47,421 nt of DNA. Source: an uncultured Clostridia bacterium. GTDB lineage: Bacteria; Bacillota; Clostridia; Oscillospirales; Acutalibacteraceae. Under the pieces are notes generated by a model. It saw only the letters and a program-made list of their open reading frames with translations, was not told where the DNA came from and ran no database searches. Positions within the stretch are counted from its first letter, which is position 1, and each line of letters opens with the position of its first letter. Shown here in pieces: positions 42,144 through 47,421 of the stretch. The position numbers were made by a program, and so were the translations under genes. Where the stretch lies: assembly GCA_946186245.1 (NCBI GenBank), contig CAMHMN010000012.1:1-47421 (forward strand), in the 5' to 3' direction.

Positions 42144-42147
42144 GTTA

Positions 42148-43164
42148 TTATTTATTAATTTTTTCAGGCGGGAATCCGCTTGTCATGGCATTGGATCTTA
42201 TGCTCACTTCGCCCGAATGAAGGGCTTCCTCCCTGCCGTCGTCATAACGCACAAGCAGATTGCAGTTCCCGTCGATCGCAAGAGCGAGGGCTTCGCGGGG
42301 TTCTCCCCTGCCGAGAACGGTGATTCTTTGCCCCGTCACAATCGAGCGTTCCACATATTCTTCAAAAAACGCATGTGCGGGAAACGCGTCATAGTACGCC
42401 ATGAATTTCCGGAGAATGCCCGCGGCAATGCGGTTTTTCACGTCGCCCTGGCTCGGTTCTGTGAAAATCGCCCCGGCAATATGCCTGATTTCTTTGGGAA
42501 AGCCTCCCTGCGGGGGAAAAATATTCACTCCGATGCCGCAGACAGCGTATTCCAGACCGCCGCTTTCCATGTCAAAGGAAGCCTCGGTGAGAATGCCGCA
42601 GATCTTTTTTCCGTCCATATAGACGTCATTGACCCATTTGATGCCGGCCCGTCTGCCGGAAACCTCCTCGACGGTGCGTGCCACCGCGACAGCGGCTGCC
42701 GTGGTGATGAAGAGCGATTCGCGCGCATTCAGTGCCGGTCGGAGAAGCAGGCTGATATACAGCCCTGTACCCGCCGGAGAAACGAAGCGTCGGCTCATTC
42801 TCCCCTTCCCCGCCGTCTGTTCGGCGGCAATCACAACCGTGCCCTCGGCAGCCCCTTCCGCCGCCATTTCTTTCAGCAGCGTGTTGGTGGAGGTCACGGT
42901 CTTGAAGGTGCTGATCCGGAATCGGTCTGCGCTTTCGCCGAGAATTTTCCTGATTCCTTCCGCGGAAATCACGTCGCTCTCCAGACGAAGCGAATATCCT
43001 TTGCCGGAAACCGCGTCGAAATGATAGCCTTCCTCCTGCAGCTGCTTAACCGCCTTCCACACGGCGGCTCTGCTGACGCCCAGCCGCTCGGCAAGCAGTT
43101 CCCCGGAGAAATACTCGCCCCTGCCGCTCTCGAAGATTTTTAATATGTCCTCTCTGACGCCCAA
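42148..43164 (-). CDS. birA: Bifunctional biotin-protein ligase / biotin operon repressor BirA
   Basis: Activates biotin to biotinyl-AMP, attaches it to acceptor proteins and represses biotin genes. The 338 residues have an N-terminal winged helix (FSGELLAERLGVSRAAVWKAV) and a ligase core: SNTLLKEMAAE-type segment STNTLLKEMA, EQTAGKGRMSRRFVSPAGTG, KWVNDVYMDGKKICGILTE, GIGVNIFPP, and a C-terminal SH3-like domain. TTG at 43164 has AAGGAG at 9 bases; the upstream ATG at 43182 contains that site and is less likely. Confidence 0.94.
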   Translation of the reverse strand: MGVREDILKIFESGRGEYFSGELLAERLGVSRAAVWKAVKQLQEEGYHFDAVSGKGYSLRLESDVISAEGIRKILGESADRFRISTFKTVTSTNTLLKEMAAEGAAEGTVVIAAEQTAGKGRMSRRFVSPAGTGLYISLLLRPALNARESLFITTAAAVAVARTVEEVSGRRAGIKWVNDVYMDGKKICGILTEASFDMESGGLEYAVCGIGVNIFPPQGGFPKEIRHIAGAIFTEPSQGDVKNRIAAGILRKFMAYYDAFPAHAFFEEYVERSIVTGQRITVLGRGEPREALALAIDGNCNLLVRYDDGREEALHSGEVSIRSNAMTSGFPPEKINK

Positions 43165-43262
43165 CTTGATACACTCCTTCATTCAGCGTGAAACGCACCG
43201 AAATCATTTATGATTCAGCCTTTGATTTTCATTGATTCATCATGGCGGAACCGCAGCGAGAA

Positions 43263-44549
43263 TTAATGCGCTGTTGTATTAATATATTCCGCCCTGTCCT
43301 TGGAATAAAGAATCTTCTGCCCCATGTAAAGGCCGTAATAGCCTGAAAGCATATAGCTTGTGGCGACCGCCACCGCAAAAAAGAGAAGTCCCTGCGGCCC
43401 GAACATTTCCACCGACAGAATGATGGAGGTAATCGGACAGTTCGTGACCCCGCAGAACACGGCGATCATTCCCACCGCGGCGGCAAACGTGCCGCTGATT
43501 CCCATCAGCGGCGCGACGAGACATCCGAAGGTCGCCCCAACCACAAAGGAAGGCACAATTTCGCCCCCGCGGAATCCCGCGCCGAGAGTAATCGCCGTAA
43601 AGAGCAGCTTCATGGCAAACGCCTGCGGAAGGGTATGCCCTTTCAGCACCGCGTCATGAATGAGCGCCATTCCTGCGCCGTTGTAGTCGGCATTTCCGAC
43701 CAGGTAGGTCAGGTTGATCAGAAGCGCGGAACAGAGCAGGATTTTCACGAATTTATTCGGATAGGCCTTTTTCAGCAGCTTTCCTGTACCGTGCATCACA
43801 ATGCAGAATACGATGCTGAGCAAACCGCAGAGCACCGCGAGAACCGTCACGCGAGTCACCGAAGGGATGGTGATTTCCGGAATTCCTCCGAGCGGAAAGA
43901 AGGTCTTTTCCACTCCGAAATGAATGGCGATGCAGAAGCCCACAAGGGCGGAAATCACGCTGGGAACCAGCGCGGAATAGTACATCGCGCCGACGCTGAT
44001 GACTTCCATCGAAAAGATTGCCGCGGTCACCGGCGTTCCGAACAGCGCCGAGAAGGCCGCGCTCATGCCGCACATGATGATGAGCTTCTGATCCTTTTCA
44101 TCCAGCCGCAGCAGCCGGCCGACCTGATAACCGATTCCCCCGCCCATCTGAATGGCAGCCCCTTCCCTGCCGGCGGAACCGCCCGCGAGGTGGGTCAGCA
44201 CGGTGGTAAGGAAAATCAGCGGCGCGGTGAAGATCGGCGGCTTTTCCTCGCTGCGGACCGATACAAGAATCATGTTGGTTCCCTTGTCGTTGTCCATGCC
44301 GCAGTACTTGTAGGAAGCGACGATCACAATGCCGGCCAGCGGCAGCAGCCAGACCATTTTCAGATTGGACATGGCGAAGGTTTCGGCGGAGAATTTGATC
44401 AGATAATGAAACAGCGTCCCGACGCAGCCCACAACCGCTCCGATGATCACGGCGCAGACACACCACTTGAAGAAAGTCCGGAAGTGCGTCACGCCGTGGC
44501 TGAATTCCTCCCTGGACTTTCGCTCAAACTTCCTTATGAATAAAGGCAC
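43263..44549 (-). CDS. ClC-family chloride channel/transporter
   Basis: A 428-residue polytopic membrane protein (about 10 or more helices) with ClC motifs: AGGSAGREGAAIQMGGGIG (the GREGP-type motif with the gating Glu), CGMSAAFSALFGTPVTAAIF and GAGFRGGEIVPSFVVGATFG. No C-terminal CBS domains. It could exchange chloride for protons; anion choice is not clear from the sequence. GTG at 44549 is 8 bases after GAGGG; ATG at 44553 is in another frame and yields only a 9-residue peptide. Confidence 0.92.
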   Translation of the reverse strand: MPLFIRKFERKSREEFSHGVTHFRTFFKWCVCAVIIGAVVGCVGTLFHYLIKFSAETFAMSNLKMVWLLPLAGIVIVASYKYCGMDNDKGTNMILVSVRSEEKPPIFTAPLIFLTTVLTHLAGGSAGREGAAIQMGGGIGYQVGRLLRLDEKDQKLIIMCGMSAAFSALFGTPVTAAIFSMEVISVGAMYYSALVPSVISALVGFCIAIHFGVEKTFFPLGGIPEITIPSVTRVTVLAVLCGLLSIVFCIVMHGTGKLLKKAYPNKFVKILLCSALLINLTYLVGNADYNGAGMALIHDAVLKGHTLPQAFAMKLLFTAITLGAGFRGGEIVPSFVVGATFGCLVAPLMGISGTFAAAVGMIAVFCGVTNCPITSIILSVEMFGPQGLLFFAVAVATSYMLSGYYGLYMGQKILYSKDRAEYINTTAH

Positions 44550-44562
44550 TCATATCACCCTC

Positions 44563-44608
44563 AAAAATAATAGGCAGACTGGTATTTTTTTCCAAAACAC
44601 AGTCTGCC
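44563..44608 (-). terminator. Rho-independent terminator of icd
   Basis: GGCAGACTG (44573-44581) pairs perfectly with CAGTCTGCC (44600-44608); on the minus strand the stem is followed by TATTATTTTT. It also overlaps the leader of the ClC gene. Confidence 0.8.
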
Positions 44609-44653
44609 GAAAATTATATCACAGTTTTGATCGAAGGTCAATTGCTTTTTTCA

Positions 44654-45868
44654 TTACGCATACATCGCGGCAAGACGCTTGTCGACTTCGCGGAGGAACT
44701 GCTCGGTGCTGACCTTGGTCTTGTTCTCCAGTGTGGAAAGCAGATAGAGATCGCCCGTCATCACGCCTTCCTCAATGGTCTGAATGGTAGCTTTCTCCAG
44801 ATTGTCTGCGTACTTGCAGAGATCGGGCGTGCCGTCCAGCTCACCGCGCTTTCTCAGTGCGCCGGTCCAGGCAAAGAGCGTCGCGACGGAATTGGTGGAG
44901 GTTTCCTCCCCCTTGAGATGCTTGTAGTAATGACGCTGCACGGTGCCGTGAGCCGCTTCGTATTCATACACGCCATCGGGAGAGACCAGCACGCTGGTCA
45001 TCATGGCAAGCGAACCGAAGGCGGTGGCAATCATGTCGCTCATGACGTCGCCGTCGTAATTCTTGCAGGCCCAGATATAGCCGCCTTCGCTGCGGATGAC
45101 TCTCGCCACAGCGTCGTCGATCAGGGTGTAGAAGTAGGTAATGCCGGCTGCCTCGAATTTCGCCTTGTATTCCTTTTCAAAAATCTCGTTGAAAATATCC
45201 TTGAAGCGATGGTCGTACTTCTTGCTGATGGTGTCCTTGGTGGCGAACCAGATATCGAGCTTCTGGTCGAGCGCGTAATTGAAGCAGGCTCTCGCGAAGG
45301 AGCTGATGGAATTGTCCAGGTTATGGATGCCCTGAATGATACCGTCAGAGGAGGAAAAATCGTGAATCAGGCTGCGCTGCTCGCTGCCGTCCGGATTGGT
45401 GACGCACAGCTCGGCTTTTGCTCCCTGCGCCACCACCATTTCGGTGTTCTTGTAGACGTCGCCGTAGGCGTGACGGGCAATGCAGATGGGCTTTTTCCAC
45501 GTAGGAATGTACGGGGTGATGCCCTTGACCAGTATCGGCGCGCGGAAGACAGTGCCGTCCAGAATGGCTCTGATAGTGCCGTTGGGGGACTTCCACATTT
45601 CCTTGAGGTCGTACTCGGTCATTCTTGCCGCGTTGGGAGTGATGGTGGCGCACTTGACCGCGACACCGTACTTCTTGGTGGCTTCGGCGCTGTCAAAGGT
45701 GACCTGGTCGTTGGTTTCGTTGCGGTGAACCAGTCCGAGGTCGTAATATTCGGTCTTCAGATCGACATAGGGGCAGATGAGGATGTCCTTGATCATCTTC
45801 CAGATGATGCGGGTCATTTCGTCGCCGTCCATCTCGACAAGCGGTGTTTTCATCTGAATCTTTTCCAT
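44654..45868 (-). CDS. icd: NADP-dependent isocitrate dehydrogenase (eukaryote-like homodimeric type)
   Basis: Oxidises isocitrate to 2-oxoglutarate, supplying carbon for glutamate. The 404 residues follow the type II (eukaryotic-like) IDH plan: [21 protein letters not shown]-type region [61 protein letters not shown] and [23 protein letters not shown] (quoted in part). ATG behind AAAGGACTGATTCACC. It lies downstream of citrate synthase across a 239-base gap. Confidence 0.96.
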   Translation of the reverse strand: MEKIQMKTPLVEMDGDEMTRIIWKMIKDILICPYVDLKTEYYDLGLVHRNETNDQVTFDSAEATKKYGVAVKCATITPNAARMTEYDLKEMWKSPNGTIRAILDGTVFRAPILVKGITPYIPTWKKPICIARHAYGDVYKNTEMVVAQGAKAELCVTNPDGSEQRSLIHDFSSSDGIIQGIHNLDNSISSFARACFNYALDQKLDIWFATKDTISKKYDHRFKDIFNEIFEKEYKAKFEAAGITYFYTLIDDAVARVIRSEGGYIWACKNYDGDVMSDMIATAFGSLAMMTSVLVSPDGVYEYEAAHGTVQRHYYKHLKGEETSTNSVATLFAWTGALRKRGELDGTPDLCKYADNLEKATIQTIEEGVMTGDLYLLSTLENKTKVSTEQFLREVDKRLAAMYA

Positions 45869-45934
45869 GGTGAATCAGTCCTTTGCTTTTATTCTTTAGA
45901 AATGAGCATGCTTCTTTGCGGTATTCGCCTGAAT

Positions 45935-46090
45935 CGGTTGCCTGTCCGGGTGCGTCTTGCTCGCTCGACTTCGTCTCGCTCTCGAGGGCGCTGCCCTCGA
46001 CCTCCCGCCAGGGCGCTGCCCTGGACCCGGCAGGGAACCAGTCCCCTGCACCCCGCGCCGCTATCGCGGCTAATGATGCGCTGCGCGTTA
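45935..46090. repeat. GC-rich palindromic repeat block between gltA and icd
   Basis: Two near-identical palindromes, TCGAGGGCGCTGCCCTCGA (45982-46000) and CCAGGGCGCTGCCCTGG (46008-46024), spaced 25 bases apart. They are followed by CAGGG..CCCTG (from about 46031) and CGCG..CGCG hairpins. The block is unlike the flanking genes in composition and has no T-run. It resembles GC-rich dispersed intergenic repeats I have seen in gut Clostridia, from memory only. Confidence 0.7.
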
Positions 46091-46107
46091 TTCTTTATTC
46101 TTTTTGC

Positions 46108-47421
46108 TTATCCTTCCCTGACGTCGACTTCCTTATAGGGTCTGTGATGACCGACGTACTTGTACGCGGGACGGATGATCTTGCCCTTATTGATAACCTC
46201 TTCCAGACGGTGCGCACTCCAGCCCGATATTCTGGAGATCGCAAATATCGGGGTAAAGAGCGATTCCGGTATGCCCAGAATGTCATAGACCAGTCCGCTG
46301 TAGAAATCGACATTGGCACAGATCGGCTTGAAAAGATGCCGGCGGCTGGCAATGGTCGCCTTGGCAATCCGCTCGACACGGTCGTAGAATTCAAATTCAC
46401 GGGCGCGTCCCTTCGCAGCCGCCAGCTTCTCGGCATATTGCTTGAGAATCACCTCGCGCGGGTCGGAATAGGTGTAGACCGCGTGTCCGATGCCGTAAAT
46501 CAGGCCGTTTTTGTCAAACGCCTGCTTGTCGAGAATCTTGATGAGATAATCGCGGATTTCCTCTTCGTCCTCCCAATTGGAGACATTGGCCATGATTTCC
46601 TCCATCATGTGCTTCACCTTCAGGTTCGCACCGCCGTGGCGGAAGCCCTTCAGGGAAGCAATCGCGGCGGAAAGGGCGGAATATGTATCCGTTCCCGATG
46701 AGGTGACCACATGGGCGGTGAAGGTGGAATTGTTGCCGCCGCCGTGCTCCGCGTGCAGCACTAGCGCGACGTCAAGCACCTTGGCTTCCAGTTCGGTGAA
46801 CTGACCGTCGGGACGCAGCATATACAGCAGGTTTTCGGCGGTGGAATATTCCGGCTTGGGATTTTTGATGACGAGGTTCTTGTCCAGCACGATATGCTGA
46901 TAGGCGTGATAGAGATAGGTCGCCATCGCCGACATCTTGGCGATAATCTGCAGCGACTGGCGCAGAATATTCGCCGGGGAAATGTCCTCGGGGTTGTCGT
47001 CATAGGAATACAGCGTCAGCAATCCACGCTGCAGTCCGTTCATGATATTCTCGCTCGGCATATTCATGATGACGTCGCGGGTAAATTCGTTGGACAGCGG
47101 GCAGAAGGTGGACATGACCTCCTTGAACTGCTCGAAATGCTCGCTGCTGGGCAGGTCGCCGAAAAGAAGCAGATAAGTCGTTTCCTCAAAAGCAAAGCGT
47201 TTGTCCTTCATTCCCTCGATCAGATCGTAGACATTATACCCCTGGTAATACAGCGCGCCTTCGTCGGGCAGCTTTCTGCCGTCTACCGTCTTGGTGGCGA
47301 CGACGTCGGAAATTTCGGTCAGTCCGGTAAGCACGCCCTTGCCGTTGGAATCGCGCAGGCCGCGCATGACGCCGAATTCCTCATAGAGATTTACGTCGAT
47401 CATGCCGGAAAGCATGGCGTT
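46108..47421 (-). CDS. gltA: Citrate synthase, 5' end probably cut by window edge
   Basis: Condenses oxaloacetate and acetyl-CoA to citrate. At least 437 codons are visible, with EFGVMRGLRDSNGKGVLTGL near the start, LHAEHGGGNNSTFTAHVVTS (His of the active site), SLKGFRHGGANLKVKHMMEE (second His), IYGIGHAVYTYSDPRE and NVDFYSGLVYDILGIPESLF towards the end. Relatives have about 20 more residues before the first visible ATG (47415), and the frame is open to the edge, so the true start likely lies outside. It is upstream of icd on the same strand. Confidence 0.94.
   Translation of the reverse strand, partial: NAMLSGMIDVNLYEEFGVMRGLRDSNGKGVLTGLTEISDVVATKTVDGRKLPDEGALYYQGYNVYDLIEGMKDKRFAFEETTYLLLFGDLPSSEHFEQFKEVMSTFCPLSNEFTRDVIMNMPSENIMNGLQRGLLTLYSYDDNPEDISPANILRQSLQIIAKMSAMATYLYHAYQHIVLDKNLVIKNPKPEYSTAENLLYMLRPDGQFTELEAKVLDVALVLHAEHGGGNNSTFTAHVVTSSGTDTYSALSAAIASLKGFRHGGANLKVKHMMEEIMANVSNWEDEEEIRDYLIKILDKQAFDKNGLIYGIGHAVYTYSDPREVILKQYAEKLAAAKGRAREFEFYDRVERIAKATIASRRHLFKPICANVDFYSGLVYDILGIPESLFTPIFAISRISGWSAHRLEEVINKGKIIRPAYKYVGHHRPYKEVDVREG

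Noticed and set aside
44550-44653. Fluoride (crcB) riboswitch upstream of the ClC gene
   Set aside because: The region holds only the icd terminator hairpin; the fluoride-switch core is not visible.
44627-46138. 503-codon plus-strand frame across icd and the GC-rich repeat
   Set aside because: Antisense to a certain icd and ending in the palindromic repeat; no recognisable domain or ribosome site.

Overview
The window reads as chromosome from an anaerobic, endospore-forming Firmicute of class Clostridia, probably a gut Oscillospirales/Ruminococcaceae-type lineage. The grounds are a complete mother-cell spoIIIA operon, an uninterrupted sigK, a groESL operon under CIRCE control, a Gx-transporter/ApbE pair, a class B sortase and mixed ATG/GTG/TTG starts behind strong Shine-Dalgarno sites. 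Genus assignment is inference only. No tRNA, rRNA, CRISPR array, prophage or transposase gene was recognised. Both edges cut genes: groEL at the left (3' end missing) and citrate synthase at the right (5' end probably missing).

Layout, left to right. 0-1.3 kb: groEL and groES on minus, with CIRCE and a sigma-A promoter. 1.35-4.4 kb: a plus-strand unit of a lipoprotein, a phosphodiester glycosidase (NAGPA) and a degenerate Lgt-like membrane protein. 4.4-5.8 kb: HAD phosphatase converging on sigK. 5.8-6.3 kb: a long gap with unexplained structured sequence. 6.3-7.9 kb: glgA with a leader hairpin and a strong terminator. 8.1-12.8 kb (minus): a GldA/F/G-like ABC exporter with a DUF4340 partner. 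13-18.5 kb (minus): radical SAM activase-like protein, DEDDh exonuclease, TatD, DegV and a MurL-type epimerase. 18.7-23.5 kb (plus): a structured leader, then cysteine desulfurase, thiI, pncC, class B sortase, a CinA N-domain-like protein and a 33-residue membrane peptide. 23.7-26.5 kb: XRE regulator, Gx transporter (possible frameshift), ApbE and a second XRE regulator with inverted repeats at its promoter. 26.5-30.4 kb (plus): ABC-F protein, MtaB and a PH-domain protein. 30.4-37.3 kb (minus): membrane LRR protein and spoIIIAH to spoIIIAA (transcribed AA to AH) from a SigE-like promoter. 37.4-38.4 kb: RluA-type pseudouridine synthase. 38.5-47.4 kb (minus): rqcH, Nif3-like, trmK, DUF1858, birA, ClC channel, icd and gltA.

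Functional threads: sporulation (spoIIIA, sigK), RNA and translation upkeep (thiI with its sulfur donor, mtaB, trmK, RluA-type synthase, ABC-F, rqcH), cell envelope (MurL, sortase, lipoprotein/Lgt-like/NAGPA triad, Gld-like exporter) and the glutamate-forming arm of the TCA cycle (gltA, icd).

The most noteworthy non-coding signals are (1) a family of about 165-bp dispersed elements with terminal inverted repeats and a conserved TCCGCGTGTGCGG hairpin, two copies of which sit inside the spoIIIA operon, and (2) a pseudoknot-capable leader upstream of the cysteine desulfurase-thiI operon. All calls come from reading sequence and motifs; no database search was run.
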